Below, in pieces: positions 44,793 through 56,948 of a stretch of 64,000 bases of DNA. The first letter of the stretch is position 1; every line of letters starts with the position of its first letter. Origin of the DNA: Carettochelys insculpta (taxonomy: Eukaryota; Chordata; Testudines; Carettochelyidae); contig NC_134160.1 of the NCBI RefSeq assembly GCF_033958435.1, positions 13,069,001-13,133,000 of the forward strand, given 5' to 3'. The notes beneath the pieces are model-generated. The model was not told where the DNA came from. It was given only the letters and a program-made list of their open reading frames with translations, and searched no databases. Made by a program: the position numbers and the translations under genes.

Positions 44793-45548
44793 TAGCACAG
44801 AGGTAGCCATGTTAGTCTGTATCTTCGAGAACAACAAGAAGTCCTGTGACACCTTATAGACTAACAGATATATTGGAGCATAAGCTTTTGTGGGCCAAAA
44901 CTTATGCTCCAACATATCTGAAAAAGATAATCAAGGTGAGCAAATCAGAGAGTGGAAGGGTGGGGGGGGAAGGTCAAGAATTAGATTGAGTCAAGTATGC
45001 AGACGAGCCCCTATAGTGACTCAGAAAGTTCCCATCACGATTTAAACCGTGTGTTAATGTGCCAAATTTGAATATAAAAGTCAGCTCGTCCACTTCTCTT
45101 TCCAAAACCATGCGATAATTCCTCTTAAGTAACACACATACCTTTAGGTCATTGACAGAATGCCCCATTCCATTAAAATGTTGACTGACTGGTTTGTGGA
45201 TCTGGAGTGTTTTGATGTCTGTTTTGTGCCTGTTGACCCTTTGTCTAAGGGAGTTAGAAGTCTGTCCAATATACAAAGCATCTGGGCATTGTTGGCACAT
45301 GATGACATATATGATGTTAGTAAAGGAGCATGAGAAATTGCCCGTGATTCTGTGAGTAACGTGGTTAGGTCCAGTGATGGTATTTCCAGAGAAGATTCGT
45401 GGACAAAGCTGGCAGCGGGCTTTGTTGCAGAGAAAGGTTCCAGGACTGGTATTCCTGGGGTATAAACTGTGGCTTTTAGTGAGGATCCTCATGAGGTTGG
45501 GAGGTTGTCTGTAGGAGAGAACAGGCATGTCACCCAGGGCCTTCTGTT
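44793..45548 (-). mobile_element. Penelope-like element, inverted 5'-truncated copy (GIY-YIG part)
   Basis: On the minus strand, starting near 45548, the sequence encodes the linker and GIY-YIG endonuclease of a PLE and runs through its 3' end to the target duplication at 44779-44792. It is joined head to head to the plus-strand copy at 45549. It diverges from the plus copy only by a handful of substitutions over the shared coding part (for example FNGMGHS against FNGMWHS and NYRMVLE against NYRTVLE). Its 3' tail carries GAGCATAAG and CTTATAGACTAACAGATAT-type repeat sequence. Confidence 0.85.
44974..45548 (-). pseudogene. PLE GIY-YIG endonuclease ORF, inverted copy
   Basis: An open frame of roughly 190 codons (part of a 208-codon frame that runs across the junction to 45600). 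It shows a cysteine-rich linker (FLCNKARCQLCPRIF), the GIY-like NIIYVIMCQQCP, the YIG motif ALYIGQTSNSLRQRVNRHK with the conserved Arg and His, and a C-terminal VLEREVDELTFIFK with the catalytic Glu. This is the endonuclease that opens the target for PLE retrotransposition. No RT lies upstream in this copy, so it is a fragment, though without internal stops. Confidence 0.85.
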
Positions 45549-45586
45549 TTGGGGACAATTTATAACTCCAGATTAGTGGAACTGCT

Positions 45587-45985
45587 ATGGGCACCCACAT
45601 GGCCCCACAATATGCTAATATATTTATGGCTGACCTGGAACAACGATTCCTCAGCTCTCGTCCCCTATTACCACTCCTCTACTTAAGACACATTGATGAC
45701 ATCTTTATGATTTGGACCCATGGTACAGAGGCTCTAGAAGAATTCCACAGAGACTTTAACAATCTACACCCCACCATCAACTTATGCCTCGATTACAACA
45801 TGCAAGAGATACATTTCCTGGACACTACAGTACTAATCAAGGATGGCCTGATCAGTACCACACTGTACCAAAAACCTACTGATCGCTAGACTTATCTACA
45901 CCCTTCTAGTTTCCATCCTGCACATGTGACTAGATCCATTGTTTATGGTCAAGCTCTTAGGTACAATCGCATTTGCTCTGATCCA
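45587..45985 (+). pseudogene. PLE reverse transcriptase fragment
   Basis: C-terminal part of the RT. MGTHMAPQYANIFMADLEQ corresponds to the GTxxAPxYANxFM block. LRHIDDIFMIW holds the catalytic DD pair, HPTINLCLDYN and HFLDTTVLIKDG follow, then TTLYQKPTDR. The N-terminal half of RT is missing at the head-to-head junction (45549). A stop after TDR (45887-45889) ends the first open stretch. Homology continues as YLHPSSFHPAHVTRSIVYGQ and then to the transposon insertion at 46051. It cannot make a functional enzyme. Confidence 0.85.
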
Positions 45986-46050
45986 ACTGACAGAGACCAG
46001 AAACTACAAGAACTTTACCAAATATTCATAAACCTGAATTACCCACCAGA

Positions 46051-46730
46051 GCTGTGTCTACACGTGCACGCTACTTCGAAGTAGCGGCACTAACTTCGAA
46101 ATAGCGCCCGTCGCGGCTACACGCGTCGGGCGCTATTTCGAAGTTAACTTCGACGTTAGGCGGCGAGACGTCGAAGTCGCTAACCTCATGAGGGGATCGG
46201 AATAGCGCCCTAGTTCAATGTTCAACGTCGAAGTAGGGACCGTGTAGATGATCCGCGTCCCGCAACGTCGAAATTGCCAGGTCCTCCATGGCGGCCATCA
46301 GCTGGGGGGTTGAGAGATGCTCTCTCTCCAGCCCCTACGGGGCTCTATGGTCACCGTGGGCAGCAGCCCTTAGCCCAGGGCTTCTGGCTGCTTCTGCGGC
46401 AGCTGGGGATCCATGCTGCAGGCACGGGGTCTGCAACCAGTTGTCGGCTCTGTGGATCTTGTGTTGTTTAGTGCAACTGTGTCTGGGAGGGGCCCTTTAA
46501 GGGAGCGGCTTGCTGTTGAGTCCGCCCTGTGACCCTGTCTGCAGCTGTGCCTGGCACCCTTATTTCGATGTGTGCTACTTTGGCGTGTAGACATTCCCTC
46601 GCAGCGCCTATTTCGATGTGGTGCTGCCCAACGTCGAAGTTGAACATCAACGTTGCCAGCCCTGGAGGACGTGTAGACGTTATTCATCGAAATAGCCTAT
46701 TTCGATGTTGGCTTCACGTGTAGATGTAGC
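46051..46730. mobile_element. 680-bp TIR DNA transposon, copy B, inside the PLE
   Basis: It has the same length and near-identical sequence as copy A at 13803-14482. Ends are GCTGTGTCTACACGTGCACG and, on the other strand, GCTACATCTACACGTGAAGC. It splits the PLE coding sequence between codons for NYPPE and EVKKQIDRA. Flanking CCAGA (left) and CCAGG (right) could be an aged 5-bp target duplication. Subterminal TTCGAA and CGTCGA palindromes and the GC-rich 280-base core are conserved between copies. Confidence 0.9.
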
Positions 46731-47486
46731 CCAGGAGAAGTAAAAAAACAAATCGACAGGGCCAGACGAATACCCAGAGACCAGCTACTCCAAGATCGGC
46801 CCAAAAAAGCCAAGAACAGAACACCACTGGTCATCGCCTACAGCCCCCAACTCAGACCACTGCAATGAATTATTAAAGACCTACAACCTATTCTTAATCA
46901 GGATGCTACACTCCAGAAGGCCCTGGGTGACAGGCCTGTTCTCTCCTACAGACAACCTCCCAACCTCATGAGGATCCTCACTAAAAGCCACAGTTTATAC
47001 CCCAGGAATACCAGTCCTGGAACCTTTCTCTGCAACAAAGCCCGCTGCCAGCTTTGTCCACGTATCTTCTCTGGAAATACCATCACTGGACCTAACCACG
47101 TTACTCACAGAATCACGGGCAATTTCTCATGCTCCTTTACTAACATCATATATGTCATCATGTGCCAACAATGCCCAGATGCTTTGTATATTGGACAGAC
47201 TTCTAACTCCCTTAGACAAAGGGTCAACAGGCACAAAACAGACATCAAAACACTCCAGATCCACAAACCAGTTAGTCAACATTTTAATGGAATGTGGCAT
47301 TCTGTCAATGACCTAAAGGTATGTGTGTTACTTAAGAGGAATTATCGCACGGTTTTGGAAAGAGAAGTGGACGAGCTGACTTTTATATTCAAATTTGGCA
47401 CATTAACACATGGTTTAAATCGTGATGGGAACTTTCTGAGTCACTATAGGGGCTCGTCTGCATACTTGGCTCAGTCCAATTCTTGA
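46731..47486 (+). pseudogene. PLE linker and GIY-YIG endonuclease, plus copy
   Basis: After the transposon insertion the PLE frame resumes (EVKKQIDRARRIPRDQLL, then PKKAKNRTPLVIAYSPQL). One stop at about 46866 follows RPLQ. From 46968 to 47486 there is an uninterrupted 172-codon frame with the cysteine-rich linker, IIYVIMCQQCP, LYIGQTSNSLRQRVNRHK and EREVDELTFIFK, ending in SAYLAQSNS. It matches the inverted copy almost residue for residue. The endonuclease domain is intact as sequence, but it is separated from RT by a stop and an insertion. Confidence 0.87.
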
Positions 47487-47782
47487 CCTTCCCCCCTACC
47501 CCTCCACTCTCTGATTTGCTCACCTTGATTATCTTTTTCTGATTTGTCCTCCTTGCTTACTGTTTTTGGTTCTCTGTGTCTTAAATATTGAGTCTGTTCT
47601 GGTCTGGCTATGGTCTGAAGAAGTGGGTCTGTGCCACGAAAACTCACCTAATAAACTATTTTGCTAGTCTTTAAAGTGCTACTTGACTGTTTTTTGTTTT
47701 GATAGTGTATAGACTAGCGCGGCTTACTCTCTGTTACTATCCAATATGTCTGTTAGTCTATAAGGTGCCACAGGATTTCTTG

Positions 47783-50700
47783 TTTCATGAATAGTTTTTG
47801 TTTTGACAAATTGGCATTTCCTGATGAAAAAATGTTATCAAAAATTCCCAACAGGCTCTATTTCTGCTCTGGGGTGTAAGTCCTTGGTTTGTGAAGGCAG
47901 CAGATAAATCTCCAGTCCCTGTTCTTTGGAGATAAATTCTCAAAGCCAATGAGGAGATTTAGGCTTATTTGAAATCAATGGGAATTGGGAAGATATCTGA
48001 AGTGAGGATGACCTCAGGGCTAGTGCGCCAAAGACATTCCAGTTCATGGAGCATTGGGAAACTATTTCATGGCTTTAAAACAGCTGTTGCTGTAGTTCTA
48101 GCATCCGCAGAGGGCTTAAAGAAGCAGCTTTGTTGATTAGTTACAACACTGTGACTAACCTGTAACTGCCTGGGAACTTCCTGATTGTACCCAGGCTGTG
48201 TGCTAGAGTTGCTTGGAACATCAAAGAGACAGTAGGGCTAGAACTCATCTGGGCCTACTCCAAAAACCTGACCCCTTGCACTGAAAGAGAATCTCCACTA
48301 CATGCTAGCATTATAAGGCCTAAGATTCACAATTAAGCAATTCTGATTCCAGCCATTAGAGGGCAGTGGAGAATAAACATGCAGTGCTTATCATGACAGT
48401 GTCTTACTTCAAACGTAGTAATTACTACTGATGAACCTGTGTTTCAAAAATGATTTTTCCAAATAGTTTATATAGATCTCTGCTACTGCATCACTATCTC
48501 CAATCAGTGGGGACATGTCATATTAGAGCAGGGTGGGAATTAGCTTCTCCTGTCCGCAGATCTTAAAGTAACTTTAAAATTTGTTACAGGTAAAGTCTTA
48601 TTGGAACCCAGGTCTCTGCCAGCTCTTTAAATAGCTCCTTGCCAGCTTTTGTTGCAGCTCAGCCAGCTCTTGCTGGAGCAGTGTGCCCACTTACTGTCAC
48701 CTCTGTCTGTCTTGTGAATATATTAGCAATTTTTCCTGTAAGTTCAGGCACTCCCCTGTGCTGGGAGAGAGCCAGGTTCAACCCCCAGAATCTCTGCCTG
48801 GTTTGGACCAGAGACTTTAACCCTGGTCTCCCACACTTTGACTCCATTCACCAGGTTGGTGAATTTCTGTTTCTCATTCCCAGAATGAGACCTGTCAGAT
48901 AGCAGGCGAGAGACAACACAACTCTCATTTGAATATGTAGGGAAGAAGACTACTCTCAAAGCCAAGGGGTAGGGATCATCTCACATCCGTGTTTGTACAA
49001 TACCTAGCAGGATGGGACCATGGGGCATTCCTGTACCACAAAGTGTTATTTTTGAGTTATTTGATTTATTGCTGTTCTGATTAAACCCTTGTCTTGAGTT
49101 GTTTGACTGTGAAAGTGATCCCAGCTGTGCTGAAATGAGGCCCGTTTTGTTTGAAAGCTTCCTGTTTTTCCGTGTGTTCATATGGAAGCTGCACCCCTGG
49201 GGTCTTTCATCCCATCTACAGGCAGATAAGCTTGTGCTTCACCGCTTGATTTCTAATTCTTCCTTTAAACTATTTTGGTATTATTATTAATGGAATTCCA
49301 AGTGCTTTACAAAGCAGGTCAGTATTACTGTCCCTGCTTTACAAATGGAAAACCTGAGGCACAGGGCAGTAAGTGACAGTCACCTGCAGGGCTCTGTGCT
49401 GAGCTGAGACTGTGCTCAGGTCTCCATAGCACCTCTCTGGTGGTCCACTCGCAGAGCTGCACCACCTCACTGAGTGTTGTGGTGGTTTGAAGTGAGTAAA
49501 CATCCCCACCCTCAGCCACCACACAGGTTTACAAAAAACAGCTGCAGGGGCTTTGAGGGAAGGGCAGGGAGCTGTCAGGGGTGTGCTGCTCTGCGCCCAC
49601 ACAGGAAAATAAAAAGATCCCACTGCCCTGCAGCCTTTTTCCTCTGTTACTGCCTTCTAGCAGCCCAGGAGCTCTTGCCCGCTGTCCTGGAGTTGGGCAC
49701 TAACTGCTGAACGGAGCTGTCCTTGAGAGGGGAGCCAGTGCTATCCTGTCTCCTCACTAAAATGGCAACAGGAAAATTGCTTTGCTGAGGCTCAACAGGG
49801 AGTTTAACCTCAGCTTCCCCTCCCTGCAGCAGCTTACAGGAACACCTAGACTAGTCACAGATCATTGCCTCGAGCACCAGGCCAATGAGTTCCCAGAGTA
49901 TTGCTAATGGCTTCAGTGGCACATCTAGATATATAAATGGGCTTATGCTTTGTAAGTCTAACTTCATATACAAGAAAGATACATGCACACAAATGTGATC
50001 CTCTGAATGTGGATATTCTAAGTTCCTCAGTGGCAGGTCACATGTCCCATTTTGCATAAAGTATATTTAAATTATGCATATTTATATTTAAAAACACATT
50101 TTCATAAAAATGCAGGGATGCAGTGTCCCAGTTCCCTTCCAAAATGCTGTCATTCTTAGAGTACTGACTACAGCAACAACACAGCAGATCCTCATCTCTG
50201 TATAAATATCCAAGAGAACAGATGTTAGGGGTGTCTGGTGTGACTGGTGGGTGCTCAGGCCCTGCCAGCATCAGGATGGTATAAAAACCTATGAGACTAC
50301 TGGTGGGACCCAGAGCTGGGAGACTCCTTCACCCTGTGGGCTGATGGGCCTGTTTACAGCAGGGTGATCCCAGCGTGTCTATGTGTACTGTGCTTGCTCT
50401 GCTCTAACGGCTTCCAGTAACACTTGCCGTGAAGCTGCAACAGCGTGTCTGGCAGCATGGGGGAGAGGCTCCAGAGTCCCAGGGGGACTTGTACAGCAGG
50501 AATGAACAAGCCAGAGGCTGCAAGGGCAATTGAGAAAACGTTGTCTAACCCCTTGGCAATCAGGAGCGAGTTTTTTAATGAGGGGAAGGAAACATGCAAA
50601 CACATCATTGCTTTCGCTCCTGCAGAGGGATGCCTGCCACAGCCAGAGCTTGTTTCTGGAACAGAGCGTCATGCCGTATACCAGAAAACGGGCATTCAGA

Positions 50701-52974
50701 CATACCCAGTCCCTACAGAGTCTCATTCGTTGTATTGCAATGGCACAAAGAGGAGAGACTGGGGCAGAGCCATGCTAGGAACGGTACCTTAGAGTCACTC
50801 CTGCTCCAAAGAGCCAGACACAGGGCAGGAGGGGAAACAAAGCATGGACCTGGGAAGTGATGTAATGTGTCTCAGGTCAAGTAGCAAGTCAATAGCCGAG
50901 TCAGGTGTAGACTGAGGTCACCTGACTTCAGCACTGTGCCGTGCACACTGGACCACGATCCCCCTTAGCATGGGCTGAGTTTGTAATCTCTTTCCTAGAG
51001 GAACAACAGCACAGGAATCCGGGTATCAGAATTCCCAGGAAGCCAGACATGAAAACATTTTGGCCTGGTTGCAAACCTGAGCCTTCCCACTACTGTGTCC
51101 CTGCAGCAGGTCCACAGAAGAACCCAGGTTTCCGAGAGCCAGGTGACATTGACTCAGAGCATGTAAAAACATTTTAGCAGCGTGTGGCAAATTCCCTGAG
51201 TGGTTTCAGCAAATCAAACAAAAAAAGCCAACGTTCTTCCTTGCCAGGCTCAGAACAAAAGATTTCTGGGTTTTTGAATTCAAACTGACTTTTTGTTTGG
51301 AATTGTACTTTGGTTATACAGTAGTTTAAAACAAGGTTAAAAATAAACCGCTTGAAAATGATAAGTTTTGCTTTGGATCCAACCAAATGGTTCATTTGAC
51401 CTGACATAATTATTTTATTTTCCTACAAAAATGTTGAGCCAGAAGGATTTTGCCCCCCATTTTTTTCTTCAGTATAGCTAGTGCACTGAATAATCAGTTC
51501 TTCAGGGCAGTTCTAACGTGGAGTCAGCAGGAATATGCCACTTCAGCAGGGGGCAGGTTCTGTTTTAAGTAACTGGGTTGTTAAAGATTGGTATAGACTG
51601 GTACAGTACTTCATTATTTGCTTTGTGAGTGGGTGATAGCATACCTGTCACTAGAGTTATCTCGCACTTGTGCTGTGCCTGTGAGCAGAAGCCTTATTTA
51701 CCTCCATAAGGAGAGTGTGACATCAGTAATTAGCCTTTCACAGATTAAAAATTGTATGTTTGCTTATACGATGACTGGGCACCTCTGAGGATCGAGATAT
51801 AACAGTATTATATGGTATGCATGTGGCTCATCTCTCTGTTGCCACTTGTGTCTTGTCTGAAAACTTATAGTCCCATCAATGAGCAGGGAGATGGTTTGTG
51901 GTGTTTTTATACCAGCAAAAGCCAGGATACACCATGACACTGGTAAATAAGAGCATTTGTCAGGATCGCTCATTTGTTCAGGAGGCAACACAAGCTGTAC
52001 TGGCAAAAATGCTCTGTCTGTGGCGTGTCTCTGCTAGGAGGGTTTTCAGGCAGAGCACGACCAGTAGAACTCTCCCCGCAAACCCTCTCTATAGCAGACA
52101 AGTTTAGTTTCTAAGTTCTTTGTGGCAGAAACTGTCTTTATGTTCAGTATTTGTACAGCACCGGGCACAGTGGGGCCTGGCCCATGACTGAGGTTCTGGG
52201 CCTTCCTGTAATACTACAACTAATAATCATACCATCGTTCTGTAGGATGTGGCAGGACAGTTTCAGCAATGAAATCAGCCCAAGCTGAATCCAGCTACCC
52301 ACACCCTCAGCACTAGTTTGGTTGAGGGGCGTTGTCAGTCTGGACGTACTCTAGGGGTGGAAGACCAACCAGTGATGAAGTACATTTACAAGGCATGCCA
52401 CCACATGGCTGGCAATCAGAGGGGCACCTGCAGCTTCAAAACTGAGATAAGACCATGAGTGACAGGAATGGACTAGCTAGAAAGTGATCATGGCATTGCT
52501 CAGTCTGCAAGGAGGCCACCTACATTTGGGGTTTGTTTTGAGGATAACGAAAATGTGTGGCAATTACTATAGATGCTGCTATTGTCTCTCATAAAACCAA
52601 TGCAAGAAGGTGAACTTAGGGTCGAGAGGCGGTATCAGTGACTTAATGGTTGGTTAATAGCTACAAGGATGTTGTAAGTATCACCAAACCCAGGATAAAC
52701 TCAGGATATTTGGAGTTGCAGTTATGCTACAAACTCCCTTTTTTGTTTTCTCTTTCTATGGTAAGGAATGCATAGTTAAGGCAGACGAATAACTTTAAGT
52801 CTGTCCTGCAGTGATACTGCGCAATAACTGCCCCATTATTAAAACGTTTTAGTGTTCGTGTTCCCAGATTAGATTAAATTCAATTTCAAAGGCTTTTTCC
52901 ATTTCTAAATATTTTTTACATCTCATGGCATTTCTCCAGCTGAGTCTTTTGTGCCAGGTGCTATATGGATCATG
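47783..52974. other. Intronic DNA with scattered SINE remnants
   Basis: No exon was recognised. Traces consistent with MIR/CORE-like SINEs occur at 49265-49410 (minus; CAAGTGCTTTACAAAGC then AAAACCTGAGGCACAGGGC), 50800-50945 (minus) and 52105-52230 (plus; TTCTTTGTGGCAGAAACTGT then GTACAGCACCGGGCACAGTG). The remainder is unremarkable AT-rich intron. Confidence 0.45.
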
Positions 52975-53074
52975 GAATCATAGATGAGTGAGGCTGCAGG
53001 GGATCCCAAGAAGTCAAGACTAGCTCCCTACACTGCGGCAGGACCAAGTAAACGTGGACCAGCCCTGACAGGTG
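52975..53074 (-). repeat. Short CR1 3'-end fragment
   Basis: GAATCATAGATGAGTGAGGC followed by GGCAGGACCAAGTA and CAGCCCTGACAGG is a CR1 3' region in minus orientation. It lies directly before the 3' terminus of the larger CR1 that begins at 53075. Confidence 0.6.
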
Positions 53075-53161
53075 ATCATAGAATCATAGGATCACAGAGC
53101 TGGAAGGGACCTCAAGGGGTCATCGAGTCCAGACCCCTGCCCCAAGCAGGATCAACCCCAA

Positions 53162-55051
53162 CTAAATCATCCTGGTTGGGACCTCGTCAGGCCGGGACTT
53201 AAAAACCTCTAGGGATGGAGATTCCACCACCTCCACAGGTAACGCATTCCAGTGCTTCACCATCCTCGTGGTGAAGTAGCTTTTCCTAATATCTGACCTA
53301 CTCCTCTCCTTCTGTAACTCCAGACCATTATCCCTTGTTCTGCTGTCTGTCGTTACTGAGAACAGTTTCTCTCCATCCTCTTTAGAGCTCCCCTTCAGGA
53401 AGTTGAAGTCTGCTATTAAATCACTCCTCAGTCTTCTCTCCTGCAAACTAAATAAGTCCAAATCCCTCAGCCTCTCCTCACAGGTCATGTGCTCCAGCCC
53501 TTTAATCATTTTTGTTGCCCTCCGCTGAACCTGCTACAGCACATACACATCCTTTCTGTACTGGAGGGCCCAAAACTGTACGCAATACTGCAGATGTGGC
53601 CTCACCAGTGCCATATAGAGGGGAAAAACCACCTCTCTAGATCTGCTCATAATGCTCCTCCTAATGCACACCAATATGTCATTGGCTTTCTTGGCTACAA
53701 GGGCACACTGTTTGCTCATATCCAGCCTCTCATCCACTATAATCTCTAGGTCCCTTCCCTCTGAACTGCTGCTTAGCGAGTCAGTCCCCAGGCTATAGCA
53801 ATGCTTGGGATTCTTCCATCCCAGGTGCAGGACTCTACACTTCTCCTTGTTGAACCGCATCATATTTCTTTTGGCCCAGTCCTCCAATTTATCCAGGTCA
53901 CTCTGGATCCTATCTCTACCCTACAATGTATCTACCTCTCCCCCTAGCTTGTTGTCATCCACAAACTTGCTGAGGGTGCAATCCAGTCCCTCATTCAGGT
54001 CGTTAACAAAGATGTTGAACAACACCAACACCAGCCCCAGAACTGAGCCTTGGGACACTCCACTTGAAAATGACTGCCATCCAGATACCGAGCCATTGAC
54101 CACTACCTGTTCGGCCCGACCATCAAGCCAGCTTTCTGTCCATCTTATAGGCCATGTATCTGGTCCATACTTCCTTAATTTATGGGCAAAAATGGTGTAA
54201 GAGACTGTATCGCAAGTTTTAATGAAGTCAAGGTATATCACATCTACTGACTTCCCCATGTCCATGGAGCCTGTTACCTCATCATAGAAGTTTTATTGGT
54301 CAGGCATGACTTGCCCTTGATGAATCCATGTTGACTACTTCTGATCAATTTCCCCTCTTTCAAGTCCTCCAAAATGGATTCCTTGAGGATCTCTGCCTTT
54401 ATTTTCCCAGGTACTGAGGTGAGGTAAGGTCTATAGTTCCCTGAATTGTCCATCTTTCCTTTTTTAAAGATGGGCACTACATTTGCCTTTCTCCAGTCAT
54501 CCGGGATCTCTCCTGATCTTCAAGAGTCTTAGAAGATAATTACCAAAGGCTCGGCAATGGCGTCTGCCAATTCCCTCAGTACCCTTCATCATCATCATCA
54601 TCATCATCATCACCAGTCCCTTCAGTACCCTGGGGTGCATTAAATCCAGACCCATGGATTTGTGTACATCTAGTTTTTCTAAGTAGCTCTTAACTCATTC
54701 CTTCCCCACCAAAGTTTGCCCTCCACCTTCCTACACTGCATTGTCTAGCACCATAGTGCGGGAACTGTCCTTGCCTGTGAAGACTGAGGGAAAAAAAGCA
54801 TTGAGTACTTCAGCTTTTCTTACACCATCTGTCACTAGGTTACCTCCCTCATCCAGTAATGGCCGCACACCTTCCCTGATAACCCTCCTATTGTTAATAT
54901 AGTGGTAGAAACCCTTTTTATTACCCTTCACATCCCTTGCCAGCTGCAGTTCCAATTGTGCCTTTGCTGTCCTGATTACTGCCTGGCATTTTTCAGCCAT
55001 ATATTTATATTCCTCCCTATTCATCTGTCCAAGTTTCCACTTCTTGTACAC
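53162..55051 (-). pseudogene. CR1 reverse transcriptase, minus strand, frameshifted
   Basis: Successive blocks on the minus strand are MYKKWKLGQMNREEYKYM and NAFFPSVFTG (55051-54731), MPIFKKGKMDNSGNYRP with SSQHGFIKGKSCLTN (54477-54274), [15 protein letters not shown] with [10 protein letters not shown] and the catalytic FVDDNKLGG (54265-53921), then [17 protein letters not shown] (53887-53534) and the C-terminal HWNALPVEVVESPSLEVF (53509-53162). The usual DDTKL is DDNKL here. At least four frame changes rule out function. Confidence 0.88.
54586..54613. repeat. (ATC)n microsatellite inside the CR1
   Basis: Roughly nine ATC triplets. The CR1 words CCCTCAGTACCCTT on the left and CCCTTCAGTACCCTGG on the right are near duplicates, so the array sits between two copies of a short CR1 segment. 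Confidence 0.9.
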
Positions 55052-55333
55052 ATCCTTTTTGAGTTTAAGCTGACCAAGGATTTATTTCCCTGTTAAGACA
55101 AGCTGATTGCCTACATATTTGCTTTTCTTACTATGCAGCGGGATTGTTTGTTCCTGTACCTTCAGCAAGACTTCTTTAAAATATTGCCAGCTCTCCCAAA
55201 CTCCTTTCCCCTTCATCTTCGTTTCCCAGGGGATTCTGCCCATCAGTTCTCTCAGGTAGTTGCAGTCTGCTGTTTTGAAATCAAGTCTGTCTATTACTGC
55301 TCACCTTTCTCCCTTTTGTCAGGATCCTGAAAT

Positions 55334-55831
55334 CTACCATCTCATGATCACTGCAGCCAGGCTGCCAACTGCTCCTATTTCTCCTACTAGTTCTTCCCTG
55401 TTTGTGAGCAGCAAGTCAAGTTGTGCATGGCCCCTGGTTGGTTCCATCAGCACTTGCACCAGGAAGTTATCCCGAACATTCTCCAGAAACTTCCCGGATT
55501 GTCTGTGTCCTGCTGTATTGGTCTCCCAACAAATGTCTGGATAATTAAAGTCTCCCATGAGAACCAGGGCCTGTGATTTCAAAGCTTCTCTTAGCTGTCT
55601 GAAGAAATTCTCATCTACCTCATCTCTCTGATCTGGCGATCTATAGCAGACATCAACTAAAACATCACCTCTATTGCTTCTGCCTCGAAGCTTAACCCAA
55701 AGACACTCGACTGGCTTTTCTCCCTTCTTATCCTGGAGCTCTGAAAAATCAAAATGGTCCTTCACATAGAGCGCAACTCCTCCTCCTTTTCTCCCCTGCC
55801 TGTCCTTCCTAAACATTTGATACCCTTCCAT
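55334..55831 (-). pseudogene. CR1 apurinic-like endonuclease domain
   Basis: A 165-codon open stretch shows [46 protein letters not shown] (the GDFN metal-binding block), [13 protein letters not shown]. This matches the central and C-terminal half of the exonuclease/endonuclease/phosphatase fold that nicks target DNA for CR1. The preceding N-terminal residues, with the first metal-binding Asn/Glu, are not in this frame. It is a fragment of ORF2, upstream of RT on the same strand. Confidence 0.88.
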
Positions 55832-56079
55832 GACCGTGCTTCAGTTATGCAAGTCATTCTACCAAGTCTCCGTTATTCCAATCACTTCACACTTCTTAGA
55901 CTGTGCCAGGGCCTCTAGTTCCTCCTGTTTGTTCCCCAGGCTTCTTGCATTTTTGTAAAAGCACCTTAGAGAAGTGGCTGATTGGCCCACTTTCTCCTTC
56001 TCACCTAGGAATCCTACTTTGTTGTACCCTACTCCTTCCCCACTTACATCTGGGCTTGCGTCACCATCCCCTGACGAAC

Positions 56080-56948
56080 CTAGTTTAAAGCCCTCCTCAC
56101 TAGGTTTGCAAGCCTGCCTGCAAGGATGCTCTTTCCTCTCTTTGTTTGGTGGATCCCATCTCTTTCCAGCAGTCCTTGTTCCTGAAACAGAATCCCATGG
56201 TCAAAGAAACCAAATCCCTCTCTGCTACACCAGCTACGCAACCACACATTTACCCTCTGCCATTCAATGATCCCTACCTGGACCCCTTCCTTCCACAGAA
56301 AGGATGGGTGAGAACACCACTTGTGCTCCATATTCCTTGATCTTTCTTCCTGGGCTTACGTAATCCACAGTGATCTCGTCAAGGTCGCTCTTGGCTGTTT
56401 CATTAGTTCCCACATGGAGAAGGAGGAAAGGGGTAATAGTCTGCGGGTTTGATGATTTTTGGAAGCGATTCTGTAACATCCTGGATTCTAGCTCCCAGCA
56501 AGCAGCAAACTTGCTGGGTTTCTAGGTCCGGAAGGCAGATGGATGACTCTGTTCCCCTTAGGAGGGAGTTCCAGATCAATCCCACCTGTCTTCTTCTCTT
56601 AGAGGTCATGGTCATAGATCCCTTATCCCTAGGGTTGTGCATCCCATGCCTTACAATCTGTGGGGTCTTCTACTGATCCATTGTCTGTGAGGTATGTGCC
56701 CCAGCTATCTCCACAGTATCACCTATGCAGAGAGGCTGAAAGCGGTTGCTTATCTCCACTGGAGTTGGAGAGAAGTGAATTGGTTTTCTTCTCCTGGAGG
56801 TAACATGCTTCCAGTTCTCTTCTTTATTTTGAGCAGCATGATGTTCCTGCAGTACTAACTGGTGACTTCTATCCAGAAAGTCTTCACCTTCTGTGATGGA
56901 CCTGAGGGTTGATATTTGTGCCACAAGTCCTCTAACCTTCTTTTCCAA
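56080..56948 (-). pseudogene. CR1 ORF1 remnant with SGNH esterase-like domain
   Basis: Three overlapping frames on the minus strand make up one ORF1. MEKKVRGLVAQISTLRSI and TSRRRKPIHFSPTP come first (56948-56670). NSLLRGTESSICLPD, corresponding to the GDS catalytic-Ser block but with the Asp changed, follows at 56642-56403. Then come PFLLLHVGTNE (the GxND-like block, 56479-56264) and DGIHQTKRGKSILAGRLANL, holding the catalytic Asp/His pair (56331-56080). CR1 ORF1 esterases are known from bird and turtle CR1. The domain is interrupted by frameshifts. Confidence 0.8.

Larger units (their letters stand above)
45549..47782 (+). mobile_element. Penelope-like element, plus copy, interrupted by a 680-bp transposon
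   Basis: The plus copy starts inside the RT (SGTAMGTHMAPQYANIFMAD), continues to the GIY-YIG endonuclease and a 3' untranslated part with CTGAAGAAGTGGGTCTGTGC, and ends at 47782 before the right target copy TTTCATGAATAG. The target copies flanking the whole composite (44779-44792 and 47781-47794) differ at one base, showing that both PLE halves came in as one insertion. A 680-bp TIR element interrupts the coding part at 46051-46730, so this copy is older than that element. Confidence 0.88.
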
